Source: Caulobacter sp. Root343 | GTDB lineage: Bacteria; Pseudomonadota; Alphaproteobacteria; Caulobacterales; Caulobacteraceae | Direction of reading: 5' to 3' | Assembly (NCBI RefSeq): GCF_001425745.1 | Contig: NZ_LMDF01000005.1 | Span: 124,001-188,000, forward strand | Length of the DNA stretch: 64,000 bases | Shown: in pieces, positions 1-9,180 of the stretch | How the letters are laid out: every line of letters starts with the position of its first letter | Position numbering within the stretch: the first letter of the stretch is position 1 | Program-made: the position numbers and the translations under genes | Notes under the pieces: model-generated | Told to the model about the DNA's origin: nothing | Databases searched by the model: none | The model's input: only the letters and a program-made list of their open reading frames with translations

Positions 1-1
1 G

Positions 2-1414
2 GGCACGGCCACCCGCGTGCAGATGGGCGACAATCAGACCGGCGACTATCTCGTCAAATCCGACGGCGCCGTGCTGGCCAAGGCGAGCTACGAGAACAAC
101 GAACGCACCAACGACGCGACCTGGACCCTCTCGCTGCGTCGTGGGTCGTCCTGGCAAGACGTCGCCAAGACCACCGATGCCCGCAACACGCCTAGCCTCT
201 GGGGGATTTCGCCCGATGGCCAGTCGGTGATCCTCGACACGTGGGACAAGCAGAACGCGCTGTGGCGCCCGACGCCCGTCACCCTCGCGGACGGCAAGGT
301 CGGCGACTATATCGGTCCGCCCCGCAAGCAGGGCGCGCTGATCGACGAGGACGGCGTCGTCCTCGCCTTCACCTATCGCAGTGCGGGGCTGGCCGAATAC
401 GACTTCGTGGAACCGCGCTTGAAGGCGCTCTGGCCGGCGTACCGCAACGCCTTCAAGGGCCAGCAGGTCTCGCTCGTATCCTGGACGCCTGACTTCTCGA
501 AGTTGGTCCTCTCCGTGACCAGCAGCAACTCCGCCGGCAGCTACTACCTCGCCGACACCAGGACCAAGCGCGTCGATCCGATCGGTTTGGCCTATCCCAA
601 GATCACGGCGGCCGATGTCGCCAACGTGCGGATGATCGAATACCCGGCCGCCGACGGCCTGCCGATCCAGGCCATCCTGACGACGCCCAAGGGCCGGCCC
701 GAAGCGAACCTACCGCTGGTGGTGCTGCCGCACGGCGGGCCGCAATCCCAGGACGACGTCACCTTCGACTGGCTGGCCCAGGGCGTAGCCTCGCGCGGCT
801 ATGCGGTGCTGCAACCGAACTACCGGGGTTCCACCAACACCGATCACGCCTTCATGGAAGCCGGCAACGGCGAATGGGGCGGCAAGATGCAAACCGACCT
901 TTCGGACGGCGTCGCCTTCCTCGCGAAGGCTGGCGTGGTCGATCCCAAGCGGGTCTGCATCTTCGGCGCGAGTTATGGGGGCTACGCCGCCCTGGCCGGC
1001 GCGGCGCTTCAGAAGGGCGTCTATCGCTGCGCGGTGTCGGTGGCTGGTCCCAGCGACCTGGCCGGACGGCTGCACGACGAGATTCTCAAATACGGCGAGA
1101 AAAACGAACTCATCCGCTACCGCAAACGGGTCTACGGTGTGCAGAGCGCCAGCGATCCCAAGTTGAAGGCCATCTCGCCGGCCCTGCACGCCAACGAGGT
1201 CGAAGCGCCCGTATTGCTGATCCACGGCAAAGACGACACCGTGGTGCCCTTCAGCGAAAGCCAGAAGATGGCCTCGGCCCTCAAGAGCGCCGGCAAGCCC
1301 TATGAATTCGTCACCCTGAACGGCGAGGACCATTGGCTTTCCAACGGCGCGACGCGCAAGCAGATGCTGACCGCCGCCGTCGCCTTCATCGAAAAGCACA
1401 ACCCGCCGAACTGA
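2..1414 (+). CDS. S9 family (prolyl oligopeptidase-like) serine peptidase, 5' end outside the window
   Basis: The frame is open to the left edge, so the start is missing; the first in-frame GTG (17) is probably not the true start. About 470 C-terminal residues are present. The first half fits a degenerate beta-propeller; the second half is an alpha/beta hydrolase. Numbered from codon 17, the nucleophile motif GASYGGY places Ser at 319, the acid lies in GKDDTVVPF (Asp406 or 407) and the base is in GEDHWLS (His439). That order of Ser, Asp, His is the S9C acylaminoacyl-peptidase/dipeptidyl-peptidase arrangement. Such enzymes release short peptides or dipeptides and are often periplasmic in Caulobacter, but the signal-peptide region is not visible. 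The exact substrate cannot be read. Confidence 0.9.
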   Translation, partial: GTATRVQMGDNQTGDYLVKSDGAVLAKASYENNERTNDATWTLSLRRGSSWQDVAKTTDARNTPSLWGISPDGQSVILDTWDKQNALWRPTPVTLADGKVGDYIGPPRKQGALIDEDGVVLAFTYRSAGLAEYDFVEPRLKALWPAYRNAFKGQQVSLVSWTPDFSKLVLSVTSSNSAGSYYLADTRTKRVDPIGLAYPKITAADVANVRMIEYPAADGLPIQAILTTPKGRPEANLPLVVLPHGGPQSQDDVTFDWLAQGVASRGYAVLQPNYRGSTNTDHAFMEAGNGEWGGKMQTDLSDGVAFLAKAGVVDPKRVCIFGASYGGYAALAGAALQKGVYRCAVSVAGPSDLAGRLHDEILKYGEKNELIRYRKRVYGVQSASDPKLKAISPALHANEVEAPVLLIHGKDDTVVPFSESQKMASALKSAGKPYEFVTLNGEDHWLSNGATRKQMLTAAVAFIEKHNPPN

Positions 1415-1454
1415 GGTCGCCAAGCCGAGGCTTCCGGCGTAAACCGCGCCTCCT

Positions 1455-2648
1455 ATGTCCGAGCCCCGTCACAGCAGCCGCGCCCTCGCCGTCCTCCTCC
1501 TGGTTGTCTTCATCAACCTGGTGGGCTTCGGCGTGGTCATTCCGCTGCTGCCCTTCTACGCCAAGTCGATGAACGCCGCCCCGTGGCAGGTGACGACGAT
1601 GTTCGCCGCCTACAGCCTGGGCCAGTTCTTCGGCGAGCCGTTCTGGGGACGCCTGTCGGACCGTATCGGCCGGCGGCCGGTACTGATCGTCACGATCCTG
1701 GCCAACACCCTGGCCTATGTCGCCCTGGCCTTCGCGCCGAACATCTGGATCGCCATGGCCGTGCGCCTGGTCGGCGGCTTCGGTGGCGGCAACATCTCGA
1801 CGATCCAGGGCTACATGGCCGACGTCACGCCGCCCGAAAAGCGCGCGGGGCGTCTGGGCCTGCTGGGCTCGGCCTTCGGGGCGGGCTTCGTGATCGGGCC
1901 CTCGCTGGGCGGCGTCCTGGCCCACCCCGGCCTGGGACGCCTGGGATTCCAGATCCCGCTCTTCTTCGCCGCCGCCATGGCCGCCCTGGCGGCGCTGGGC
2001 GTCTTCCTGTTCGTGGCCGAGAGCCGCGCCCCCTCGGCGCCCGGCGTGCGCCAGCCCGGACGGCGCGAGGCCCTGGGCGCGGCCGCCGCCCATCCGGTGC
2101 TGTCGCGGGTGCTGCTGGTCACCCTGGTCTCGACCGGCGCCTTCGCGGGGATGGAGTCGATCTTCGGCCTCTGGACCAACGCCCGCTTCGACTGGGGGCC
2201 GCGCCAGGTCGGCTTCTGTTTCGCGGTCATCGGGGTGATCGCCTCTCTGGGCCAAGGCCTGCTGACCGGACGGCTGGCGCGCCGCTTTGGCGAAGGCCGC
2301 GTGCTGGCCACGGGGCTGTCGATCATCGCGGTCAGCCTGCTGATCACCCCCTTCGCGCCGTACCCGTCGCTAGCCATCGTCGCCGTCGGCTGCACCGCCT
2401 TCGGCCAGTCGCTGGTCTTCCCATGCGTGGCCGCCCTGATCTCGCGCGCCAGCCCGCCGGACCGTCAAGGCCAGATGCTGGGCCTGAACATGGCCGCCGG
2501 CTCGCTGGCCCGCATCGGCGGCCCGCTGCTGGCCGGACCGCTGTTCGGCCTGGCCGCCGGCGGTCCTTACTGGTTCGGCGCGGCCCTGATGGTCCCCGCC
2601 ATCGGCCTGGCCCTGGTCATCGTGCGCCGGACCAAGGCGGTGGCCTGA
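1455..2648 (+). CDS. MFS transporter, TetA-like drug efflux type
   Basis: 397 residues with about 12 hydrophobic segments, the usual MFS size. The MFS motif A loop between TM2 and TM3 is clear (GRLSDRIGRRPVL, near residues 65-77), and GSAFGAGFVIGPSLGG fits the conserved motif of TM5 in proton-antiport exporters of the tetracycline-resistance subfamily. Likely an inner-membrane proton-coupled exporter; the substrate is unknown. It begins 40 bp after the S9 peptidase on the same strand, with no clear Shine-Dalgarno sequence, so cotranscription is possible but unproven. Nothing in the sequence indicates clinical resistance. Confidence 0.88.
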   Translation: MSEPRHSSRALAVLLLVVFINLVGFGVVIPLLPFYAKSMNAAPWQVTTMFAAYSLGQFFGEPFWGRLSDRIGRRPVLIVTILANTLAYVALAFAPNIWIAMAVRLVGGFGGGNISTIQGYMADVTPPEKRAGRLGLLGSAFGAGFVIGPSLGGVLAHPGLGRLGFQIPLFFAAAMAALAALGVFLFVAESRAPSAPGVRQPGRREALGAAAAHPVLSRVLLVTLVSTGAFAGMESIFGLWTNARFDWGPRQVGFCFAVIGVIASLGQGLLTGRLARRFGEGRVLATGLSIIAVSLLITPFAPYPSLAIVAVGCTAFGQSLVFPCVAALISRASPPDRQGQMLGLNMAAGSLARIGGPLLAGPLFGLAAGGPYWFGAALMVPAIGLALVIVRRTKAVA

Positions 2649-2665
2649 CGGCCTAAGCCCTTGCC

Positions 2666-2690
2666 TTGACCGAGTCTCTCCTGTAGTAAC
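2666..2690 (+). promoter_or_regulatory. Candidate promoter for rpmI-rplT
   Basis: TTGACC (2666-2671) is followed 11 bases later by GTAGTAAC (2683-2690). This resembles the Caulobacter housekeeping pattern of a TTGAC -35 and a short spacer to a GCTANAWC-like -10, though the -10 match is only partial. It lies about 90 bp upstream of rpmI, just after the MFS gene ends. Inference from motif similarity only. Confidence 0.4.
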
Positions 2691-2702
2691 CCCGCCTTTC
2701 CG

Positions 2703-2737
2703 GAACCGCCTGGCCCATTGGCATGCCATGGCGGTTC
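2703..2737 (+). promoter_or_regulatory. Stem-loop in the rpmI leader
   Basis: GAACCGCC (2703-2710) is perfectly complementary to GGCGGTTC (2730-2737), and inside it TGGC can pair with GCCA after a one-base bulge. The hairpin lies in the untranslated leader between the candidate promoter and rpmI. In other bacteria L20 represses its own operon through leader or intercistronic RNA, so this is a candidate autoregulatory structure; no L20-binding signature is recognised here. Confidence 0.4.
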
Positions 2738-2779
2738 GTCTTGCTATCCCAGAGGACGGGGCGAAAGCTCCGACGCGAA

Positions 2780-2980
2780 ATGCCTAAGTTGAAGACCAAG
2801 TCGGGCGCCAAAAAGCGCTTCAAGATCACGGCCACGGGTAAGCTGAAAGCCGGCGTCGCCGGCAAGCGCCACCGTCTGATCGGCCACAACGGCAAGTACA
2901 TCCGCCAAAATCGCGGAACGAAGGTGATGAGCGAGGCTGACGCCAAGACCATCCGTTCGTACCTGCCCTACGGCCTTTAA
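2780..2980 (+). CDS. rpmI: 50S ribosomal protein L35
   Basis: 66 residues beginning [14 protein letters not shown], the standard bL35 N-terminus, and very basic throughout. The start at 2780 was chosen over an upstream in-frame ATG at 2723 because family members start with exactly MPKxKTKSG. It is followed 15 bp later by rplT with a good GAGGAG ribosome-binding site between them, the conserved rpmI-rplT pair. infC, which precedes rpmI in many bacteria, is not here; an MFS gene lies upstream instead. Confidence 0.98.
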   Translation: MPKLKTKSGAKKRFKITATGKLKAGVAGKRHRLIGHNGKYIRQNRGTKVMSEADAKTIRSYLPYGL

Positions 2981-2995
2981 GAGGAGCGCTGACAC

Positions 2996-3355
2996 ATGGC
3001 TCGCGTCAAACGTGGCGTCACCGCCCACGCCAAGCACAAGAAGGTTCTTGAACAGGCGAAAGGCTTCTACGGCCGCCGCAAGAACACCATCCGCACCGCC
3101 AAGGCCGCCGTCGATAAGGCCGGTCAATACGCGTATCGTGACCGCAAGGTGCGCAAGCGCGCCTTCCGTTCGCTGTGGATCCAACGCATCAACGCCGGCG
3201 CTCGCATCGAGGGCTTCACCTACTCGCAATTTATCCACGGCCTGGACGTGGCGGGTGTGGTGATCGACCGTAAGGTCCTCGCCGACATCGCGGGCAACGA
3301 CCCGGCTGCGTTCAAGGCTATCGCTGACAAGGTCCGCGCCGCCCTGGCCGCTTAA
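2996..3355 (+). CDS. rplT: 50S ribosomal protein L20
   Basis: 119 residues, the normal length. The N-terminal [23 protein letters not shown] and the [18 protein letters not shown] core are signature bL20 sequences. The protein is needed for early 50S assembly and in several species represses its own operon. A GAGGAG ribosome-binding site sits 8-9 bases upstream. The operon closes with a strong intrinsic terminator 40 bp downstream, so rpmI-rplT appears to be a two-gene unit separate from pheS, although all run in the same direction. Confidence 0.98.
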   Translation: MARVKRGVTAHAKHKKVLEQAKGFYGRRKNTIRTAKAAVDKAGQYAYRDRKVRKRAFRSLWIQRINAGARIEGFTYSQFIHGLDVAGVVIDRKVLADIAGNDPAAFKAIADKVRAALAA

Positions 3356-3394
3356 GGTCTTTTTCGGATCATCCGATCCGAGTTCGATCTGAAG

Positions 3395-3424
3395 AGCCCT
3401 CCGGTGCGAACCGGAGGGCTTTTT
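3395..3424 (+). terminator. Rho-independent terminator after rplT
   Basis: An 11-bp perfect stem (AGCCCTCCGGT, 3395-3405, pairing with 3410-3420) with a GCGA tetraloop, followed directly by a T run (3420-3424). It is placed 40 bp after the rplT stop and is a textbook intrinsic terminator. Confidence 0.92.
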
Positions 3425-3439
3425 GCTGTCTTGAAACCT

Positions 3440-3537
3440 GTCATCCCGGCCAAGCGCGAAGCGCGCCGAGCCGGGACCGCGACAAGCTCCGAGCTTCCGG
3501 CGGTCCCGGATCGACCTTTCAGGCCGTCCGGGATGAC
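3440..3537. repeat. Dispersed palindromic repeat, GTCATCCCGG family, copy 1
   Basis: Bounded by GTCATCCCGG on the left and its complement CCGGGATGAC on the right, with further internal inverted segments (GCGCGAAGCGCGC; CCGGGACCG facing CGGTCCCGG). It fills the rplT-pheS gap. Related copies occur at 9731, 25439, 31022 and 52087. Similar elements are common in Caulobacter intergenic DNA; no coding potential is seen. Confidence 0.85.
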
Positions 3538-3562
3538 AATGGAAGTGTAACCGCCTAGACGG

Positions 3563-4645
3563 ATGCCCGTCATGACCGATCTCAACACCCTCGAATCCGA
3601 CGTGCTGGCCCAGGTGGCCGGCGCGACCGACCTGCAAGCGCTCGACGCCGTCCGCGTGGCCGCCGTCGGCAAGACCGGCTCGATCTCGGGCCTGCTCAAG
3701 ACCTTGGGCGCGATGAGCCCCGAGGAGCGCAAGACGCAAGGGGCGGCGATCAACGCCCTGCGCGACAAGGTCACCGAAGCCATCGCCCAGAAGAAGGCCG
3801 CGCTCGAGGCCGCCGAGCTGGACGCGCGCCTGGCCAGCGAGACCCTGGACCTGTCCCTGCCCGCGCCTCACCGCCGCAAGGGCTCCGTCCACCCGACCAT
3901 GCAGACCATGGACGAGATGGTCGCCATCTTCGCCGAGATGGGCTTCGCCGTGGCCGAGGGTCCGGACATCGAGGACGACTTCCACAACTTCACGGCCCTG
4001 AACTTCCCCGAGAAGCACCCGGCCCGCGAGATGCACGACACCTTCTTCTTCAACACAAAGGAGAGCGGTGAGCGCATGCTGCTGCGCACCCACACCAGCC
4101 CCGTGCAGGTGCGGACCATGGTGTCGCAGAAGCCGCCGATCCGGATCATCGCGCCGGGCCGCACCTATCGCGTCGACAACGACGCCACCCACACGCCGGT
4201 GTTCCACCAGGTCGAGGGCCTGGTGATCGACAAGGGCATCCACATGGGCCACCTGAAGTGGACCCTGGAGACCTTCCTGGCCCGGTTCTTCGAGACCGAC
4301 GCGGTGACCACCCAATTCCGGCCGCACCACTTCCCGTTCACCGAGCCGTCGGCCGAGATGGACGTGCAGTGCGACCGCTCGGGCGGCGAAATCAAGATCG
4401 GCCAGGGCACGTCGTGGCTCGAGATCCTGGGCTGCGGCATGGTGCATCCGAACGTGCTGCGGGCCTGCGGCATCGATCCGGACGAGTACCAGGGCTTCGC
4501 GTTCGGCCTGGGCGTCGATCGCCTGGGCATGCTGAAGTACGGCATGCCGGACCTCCGCGACATGTGGTCGTCGGACGTCCGCTGGCTGGCCCACTACGGC
4601 TTCAGCGCCTTCGCCGCGCCGAACCCCGCCAGCGGCCTGAGCTGA
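3563..4645 (+). CDS. pheS: Phenylalanine--tRNA ligase alpha subunit
   Basis: 360 residues. The N-terminal coiled-coil tRNA-binding region (about 1-90) is followed by the class II catalytic domain. [12 protein letters not shown] and the motif-2 area [22 protein letters not shown] are typical of PheS, and [18 protein letters not shown] near the C-terminus is motif 3. It forms the alpha2-beta2 synthetase with PheT and charges tRNA-Phe. Its stop codon overlaps the start of the next gene (TGATG at 4643-4647), so it is translationally coupled to the cupin gene, not directly to pheT. Confidence 0.97.
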   Translation: MPVMTDLNTLESDVLAQVAGATDLQALDAVRVAAVGKTGSISGLLKTLGAMSPEERKTQGAAINALRDKVTEAIAQKKAALEAAELDARLASETLDLSLPAPHRRKGSVHPTMQTMDEMVAIFAEMGFAVAEGPDIEDDFHNFTALNFPEKHPAREMHDTFFFNTKESGERMLLRTHTSPVQVRTMVSQKPPIRIIAPGRTYRVDNDATHTPVFHQVEGLVIDKGIHMGHLKWTLETFLARFFETDAVTTQFRPHHFPFTEPSAEMDVQCDRSGGEIKIGQGTSWLEILGCGMVHPNVLRACGIDPDEYQGFAFGLGVDRLGMLKYGMPDLRDMWSSDVRWLAHYGFSAFAAPNPASGLS

Positions 4646-4977
4646 TGCAGCTGCCCGCCAGCGCCTTCACGGCGGTCGACTGGGACGCCATCGTCCCGAC
4701 GCTGCATCCGGGAGAGACCGGCCAGGCCGAGTGGCGCACGCTGAATGTCGGCGACATGCGCTTGCGTCGCGTCGACTATTCGCCCGGCTACCTGGCCGAT
4801 CACTGGTGCGACCGCGGCCACGTGATCTTCGTGCTGGAAGGCGAACTGACCAGCGAGCTGAAGGATGGTCGCACGACCACCCTGACGGCCGGCATGAGCT
4901 ATCACGTCTCCGACTTCGGCGACCCCGCCCACCGCTCGTCGACCTCGGTCGGCGCGAAACTGTTCATCGTGGACTGA
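4645..4977 (+). CDS. Small cupin, DHCW-motif type
   Basis: 110 residues, a single cupin barrel. The segment [18 protein letters not shown] carries the DHWC signature of the family named 'DHCW motif cupin fold protein'; [19 protein letters not shown] supplies the second cupin motif with a further His. The His residues suggest a metal site; no reaction is established as far as I know. The start was set at 4645 because ATG overlaps the pheS stop. It is the second gene of a pheS-cupin-unknown-pheT operon, so it should be made at constant ratio to the synthetase subunits; whether it has any link with phenylalanine is unknown. Confidence 0.85.
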   Translation: MQLPASAFTAVDWDAIVPTLHPGETGQAEWRTLNVGDMRLRRVDYSPGYLADHWCDRGHVIFVLEGELTSELKDGRTTTLTAGMSYHVSDFGDPAHRSSTSVGAKLFIVD

Positions 4978-4982
4978 CCCTG

Positions 4983-5387
4983 ATGACCCAGAAGAGCTTC
5001 CAACCCGGCGGCCGCCCCGGCCGCATCCCGACCGATCCGATGGCCACGACCTTCGAGAACGTCGACATCTCGCTGTTCGACCTCTATCGCAACAATCTCT
5101 GGAACAGCGGCGATCAGGTCCTGAACGGCCGCACGTTCATCGGCTGCCAGATCGAAGGTCCGGCGGTGATGACGGTGCTGCCCGGCGTCACGTTCGACGG
5201 CACCGACTTCGGCCTGACCGACGGCGACATCCGCAACCTCGTCCTGCGCCCCGCCGGTCCGCGAAAGGTCATCGGAACGATCCCCGTCCAGGACTGCAAG
5301 TTCATCAACTGCGTCTTCCACGGCGTGGGCTTCACCGGCCCCGAGGCCTTCCTGCAGCAGATCCTGAGCCTGGAAATCGCGAAATGA
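4983..5387 (+). CDS. Unknown protein, pentapeptide/beta-helix-like, between pheS and pheT
   Basis: 134 residues, not recognised. ATG (4983) is 5 bp after the cupin stop; a second in-frame ATG at 5040 is possible. The middle and C-terminal parts contain stretches such as [21 protein letters not shown] and [15 protein letters not shown] with alternating small and aromatic residues, similar to short pentapeptide or right-handed beta-helix turns. There is no signal peptide or membrane segment. Its stop overlaps the pheT start (ATGA, 5384-5387), so it is translationally coupled to pheT. Function unknown. Confidence 0.8.
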   Translation: MTQKSFQPGGRPGRIPTDPMATTFENVDISLFDLYRNNLWNSGDQVLNGRTFIGCQIEGPAVMTVLPGVTFDGTDFGLTDGDIRNLVLRPAGPRKVIGTIPVQDCKFINCVFHGVGFTGPEAFLQQILSLEIAK

Positions 5388-7822
5388 AGTTCACCCTGTC
5401 CTGGCTCAAGGACCACCTCGAGACCACCGCCACCGTCCCCGAGATCGTCGCGGCCATGACCATGGCCGGGCTCGAGGTCGAGCACGTCATCGATCCGGCG
5501 ACCAAGCTGGCGCCGTTCACGGTCTGCAAGATCGTCGAGGCCGCGCGCCACCCCAACGCCGACCGCCTGCAGGTCTGCCAGGTCGACACCGTCGATGGCC
5601 GCAAGGAGATCGTCTGCGGCGCGCCGAACGCTCGCCCGGGCCTGACCACCATCTACGCCCCGATCGGCGCCTATGTGCCCGGCCTGGACGTGACCCTGGT
5701 CGAGAAGCCGGTGCGCGGCGTCGTCTCGAACGGCATGCTCTGCTCGGCCGGCGAGCTGGAATACGCCAGCGAGAGCGACGGCATCATGGAGCTGCCCGAC
5801 GCCCTGCCGGTCGGCACGCCGGCCGTCGACGCCCTAGGCCTGGAAGCCGTGATTGACTTCGAGGTCACGCCGAACCGTCCCGACTGGCTGGGTGTCGCCG
5901 GCATCGCCCGCGATCTGGCCGCCGCCGGCGTCGGCAAGCTGAAGGACCTGTCGATCGCCGCGATCGCCGGAAGCTATCCGTCGCCGATCACCGTCAAGGT
6001 CGACGGCGACGCCTGCCCGGTGTTCGCCGGCCGCTATATCCGCGGCGTCAAGAATGGCCCCTCGCCCAAGTGGCTGGCCGACCGCCTGACTGCCATCGGC
6101 CTGCGCCCGATCAGCGCCTTGGTCGATATCACCAACCTGATCAGCTACGACCGCGCCCGGCCGCTGCACGTCTATGACGCCCACAAGCTGGTCGGGACGC
6201 AGATCTCGACGCGCCTGGGCCGCCACGGCCTGAACGGCGACGAGCACCTGATCGCCCTGGACGGCAAGACCTACGAGCTGACGCCCGAGATGTCGGTGAT
6301 CGCCGACGCCAGCGGGGAACGCCCGATCGGCCTGGGCGGGGTGATGGGCGGTGAGAGCACCGGCTGTTCGGACGAGACCGTCGAGGTCTTCGTCGAGAGC
6401 GCCTGGTTCGACCCGATCCGCACGGCCCAGACCGGCCGCGCCACCGGCATCGCCAGCGACGCCCAGTACCGCTTCGCCCGGACGGTGGACACCGGCTCGC
6501 TGGTCCCCGGCATCGAGCTGGCCACCAAGCTGATCCTGGAGCTGTGCGGCGGCGAGCCGTCCGAGATCGTGGTCGCCGGCGAGGCTCCGGCCGCGCCGGG
6601 CCCGATCCTGTTCGACCCGGCCTATGTCGGCCAGCTGTCGGGCCTGGAGATCGCGCCCGAAAAGTCGCTGAAGATCCTGACGGACCTCGGCTTCAAGCTG
6701 GACGCGCCCAAGGACATCTCGCCGACGGAGTTCGCGACCCACGCCGAGGCCGCGGTCTGCGTGACCCCGCCGACCTTCCGCCGCGACGTCGCCGGCAAGG
6801 CCGACCTGGTCGAAGAGGTGGCCCGCATCGCCGGCTACGGCGCCCTGCCCTCGACGCCGCTGCCGGAGGCGCCGCGCGCGGTCGGCGGCGTGCTGACCGC
6901 CAAGCAGGCCCGCGCCCGCGTGGCCCGTCGTGCGCTCGCCGCCGCCGGCTACGCCGAGGCGGTGACCTTCAGCTTCACCAGCCGCAAGACCGCCGCGCTG
7001 TTCGGCGGCGGTCAGCCGGAGCTGCTGCTGGCCAATCCGATCGCCTCGGAACTGGACTGCATGCGCCCGTCGCTGCTGCCCAACCTGATCGAGGCGGCCG
7101 GCCGCAACGCGCGCCAGGGCTTCCCCGACGCCGCCCTGTTCGAGGTGGGCCCGACCTTCCACGGCGACCGCCCGAACGACCAGCGCACCGTGATCTCGGC
7201 CATCCTGGTCCCCAAGGCCCCGCGTGGCTGGGACAAGGCCGCGCAAGGCGACGTCTTCACCGTCAAGGCCGACCTGATGGCGCTGCTGGAGGAGCTGGGC
7301 GCGCCCGTCGCCTCGCTGCAGACGGCGCAAGGCTCGGCCTCATCCTGGTGGCATCCCGGCCGCTCGGCCCGCCTGCAGCTGGGCCCCAAGGCAGTGATGG
7401 CCGAGTTCGGCGAGATCCACCCGGCGGTGCTGAAGGCCCTGGACGTGACCGGCCCGGTCTACGGCTTCGAGATCACCCTGGAGGCGATCCCCGAGCCGAA
7501 AAAGAAGGCCATCAAGTCGCGTCCGGCCTTCTCGCCCTCGCCGCTGATGCCGCTGACCCGCGACTTCGCCTTCGTGCTCGAAAAGGCCAAGCCGGCCGGC
7601 GACCTGGTCAAGGCCGCGGCCGGCGCCGACAAGGCGCTGATCACCGCCGCCCGCGTGTTCGACGTCTATGAAGGCCCCGGCGTGCCGGAAGGCTTCAAGT
7701 CGGTGGCCGTCGAAGTCGTCGTGCAGCCGCGCGAGGCCACCCTCACCGACGCCGAGATCGAGGCCTTGTCGGCCAAGGTCGTGGCGGCGGCCGAGAAGGC
7801 CGGCGGCAAGCTGCGGAGTTAA
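5384..7822 (+). CDS. pheT: Phenylalanine--tRNA ligase beta subunit
   Basis: 812 residues, normal for bacterial PheT. Domains in order: the N-terminal piece [16 protein letters not shown], a tRNA-binding OB fold (about 40-150), the B3/4 editing domain (about 210-400), B5 (about 405-490, including [18 protein letters not shown] upstream and PPTFRRDV), a class II-like core, and a C-terminal FDX-ACB anticodon-binding domain (about 715-812, [17 protein letters not shown]). It acts with PheS and clears misacylated Tyr-tRNA-Phe through the editing site. Translation is coupled to the preceding unknown gene. Confidence 0.97.
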   Translation: MKFTLSWLKDHLETTATVPEIVAAMTMAGLEVEHVIDPATKLAPFTVCKIVEAARHPNADRLQVCQVDTVDGRKEIVCGAPNARPGLTTIYAPIGAYVPGLDVTLVEKPVRGVVSNGMLCSAGELEYASESDGIMELPDALPVGTPAVDALGLEAVIDFEVTPNRPDWLGVAGIARDLAAAGVGKLKDLSIAAIAGSYPSPITVKVDGDACPVFAGRYIRGVKNGPSPKWLADRLTAIGLRPISALVDITNLISYDRARPLHVYDAHKLVGTQISTRLGRHGLNGDEHLIALDGKTYELTPEMSVIADASGERPIGLGGVMGGESTGCSDETVEVFVESAWFDPIRTAQTGRATGIASDAQYRFARTVDTGSLVPGIELATKLILELCGGEPSEIVVAGEAPAAPGPILFDPAYVGQLSGLEIAPEKSLKILTDLGFKLDAPKDISPTEFATHAEAAVCVTPPTFRRDVAGKADLVEEVARIAGYGALPSTPLPEAPRAVGGVLTAKQARARVARRALAAAGYAEAVTFSFTSRKTAALFGGGQPELLLANPIASELDCMRPSLLPNLIEAAGRNARQGFPDAALFEVGPTFHGDRPNDQRTVISAILVPKAPRGWDKAAQGDVFTVKADLMALLEELGAPVASLQTAQGSASSWWHPGRSARLQLGPKAVMAEFGEIHPAVLKALDVTGPVYGFEITLEAIPEPKKKAIKSRPAFSPSPLMPLTRDFAFVLEKAKPAGDLVKAAAGADKALITAARVFDVYEGPGVPEGFKSVAVEVVVQPREATLTDAEIEALSAKVVAAAEKAGGKLRS

Positions 7823-7825
7823 CCT

Positions 7826-7920
7826 CCCTTCTCCCCTGCGGGAGAAGGTGGCAGCCGCCAGGCTGACGGATGAGGGGTCGCGCTGGCGGCCCCTTTTTCG
7901 CGCCCCCCCCCCCCCGGGAG
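7826..7920. repeat. Dispersed palindromic repeat (TTCTCCC/GGGAGAAGG family) with a 13-C run
   Basis: CCTTCTCCCCTGCGGGAGAAGG begins the element and is followed by the GACGGATGAGGGGTCG segment seen in all other copies (18.7, 42.4 and 59.4 kb). A homopolymer of 13 C (7903-7915) follows and ends in GGGAGAGGGGCGAGG, perhaps the remnant of a facing half. It separates the convergent genes pheT and metQ and may act as a bidirectional terminator. Confidence 0.75.
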
Positions 7921-7931
7921 AGGGGCGAGGC

Positions 7932-8738
7932 TCAGAAGGCCGGCACCACCGCGCCGGCATACTTCTTCTCCATGAACGCCTTGACGTCCGGACTGGTCAG
8001 GGCCGCTGCCAGTTTCTTGACGCGCGGATCGTCCTTGTTGTCCGGACGGCCGACCAGGTAGTTCACATAGGGGCTGGTCTTGTCTTCGATGATCAGCGCG
8101 TCCTTGGACGGGTTCAGCTTGGCGTCGAGGGCGTAGTTGGTGTTGATCACCGCCAGGTCGACCTGGCCCAGCACGCGCGGCAGGGCCGGCGCCTCCAGCT
8201 CCTTGAACTTCAAGTTCTTCGGATTGCCGGTGATGTCGCGGATCGTCGACAGGGCGTTGTTCGGGTCCTTCAGGGTGATCACGCCGTTCTTGGCCAGCAG
8301 GATCAGCGACCGGCCCTCGGTGCTGCCGTCGTTGGGGATGGCCACCGTGGCGCCGTTCGGCACTTCGGCGATCGACTTCCACTTGGACGAATAGGCGCCG
8401 ATCGGCTCGACGTGGACGCCCTGGATCGGGATCAGGGTCGTGCCCTTCTCTTTGTTGAAGTTCTCCAGATAGGGCAGCGTCTCGAAATAGCTGACGTCGA
8501 TGCGCTTCTCGGCCACCTGGGTGTTGGGCTGGACGTAGTCGTTGAAGACCTTGATCTCGAGCTTCAGCCCCTCGGCCGCCAGCTTGGGCTTGATGAACTC
8601 CAGCACCTCGGCGTGCGGGATGGCGGTGGCGGCCACGGTCAGGGTGCCGGGCGCGCTGGCCTTGGGCGTCTTGGGACCGCAGGCGGTGAGCGCCAGCACG
8701 GCGAGGCTGAGGGCGACGAAGGCGCGGCGGGCGACCAT
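7932..8738 (-). CDS. metQ: Methionine ABC transporter substrate-binding lipoprotein MetQ (NlpA family)
   Basis: 268 residues. The N-terminus MVARRAFVALSLAVLALTAC is a lipoprotein signal peptide with lipobox LTAC, so the mature protein is anchored through Cys. GTLTVAATAIPHAEVLEFIKPKLAAEGLKLEIKVFNDYVQPN is the standard NlpA/MetQ start, and FETLPYLENFN and VNYLVGRPDNKDDPRVKKL are typical. The start at 8738 (not 8750 or further up) is chosen because GGAG lies 6 bases upstream of that ATG. It should deliver methionine to MetNI, encoded 1.1 kb further on and on the same strand, but two unrelated small genes intervene, unlike the usual contiguous metNIQ. Confidence 0.93.
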   Translation of the reverse strand: MVARRAFVALSLAVLALTACGPKTPKASAPGTLTVAATAIPHAEVLEFIKPKLAAEGLKLEIKVFNDYVQPNTQVAEKRIDVSYFETLPYLENFNKEKGTTLIPIQGVHVEPIGAYSSKWKSIAEVPNGATVAIPNDGSTEGRSLILLAKNGVITLKDPNNALSTIRDITGNPKNLKFKELEAPALPRVLGQVDLAVINTNYALDAKLNPSKDALIIEDKTSPYVNYLVGRPDNKDDPRVKKLAAALTSPDVKAFMEKKYAGAVVPAF

Positions 8739-8883
8739 GAACGGCTCCATAAATCGATCTGACGGGTAGGGTTTTGCCCGCTCAGCCGTCAGGGAGGAAA
8801 TCAGATTTCCTGGCAGCCCGTCGAGCGCTTGCCGTCTCCATGGTCTCAGATCGCTTGACCCCGCTCCCGAACAGGTCGCTTGG

Positions 8884-9138
8884 ATGGGGATGGCCAAGGA
8901 AACCGTCCACATCGTGCAAGCCTATGTCGCCGGGCGCGGCAAGGGCCTGAAGGCCGAGCAGCAGATCGGTTGCAAGACGGCCGAAGAGGCGCGCCGCAAG
9001 GCCGAACGCCTGGCCCCGCTGCGCGAAGGCGTCGTCGCCTTCTCGGCCAGCGCCGACGTCGAGCTGGGCGACTATGACGAGAACCCCGACATCCTGTTCA
9101 AGGCGGGCCGCCTGCCGCACCCGTTCGACCAGGCTTAG
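8884..9138 (+). CDS. Conserved small protein of unknown function
   Basis: 84 residues (82 if translation starts at the ATG at 8890, which gives MAKETVHIVQAY). Soluble, charged, no signal peptide. The sequence TAEEARRKAERLAPLREGVVAFSASADVELGDYDENPDILFKAGRLP gives the impression of a small alpha/beta fold that I associate with a widespread uncharacterised alphaproteobacterial family. It lies divergently from metQ and convergent with the next gene. Function unknown. Confidence 0.75.
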   Translation: MGMAKETVHIVQAYVAGRGKGLKAEQQIGCKTAEEARRKAERLAPLREGVVAFSASADVELGDYDENPDILFKAGRLPHPFDQA

Positions 9139-9180
9139 GTCGCATCGATATCGGCAGGGCTTTTGAAATCCCAAAAAACT

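Noticed and set aside
2744..4594. 616-codon frame on the minus strand
   Set aside because: Antisense to rpmI, rplT and pheS, which are certain genes; low-complexity composition.
7932..8912. Longer metQ start (326 residues)
   Set aside because: The added N-terminal residues precede the lipoprotein signal and have no ribosome-binding site; ATG 8738 with GGAG is better.
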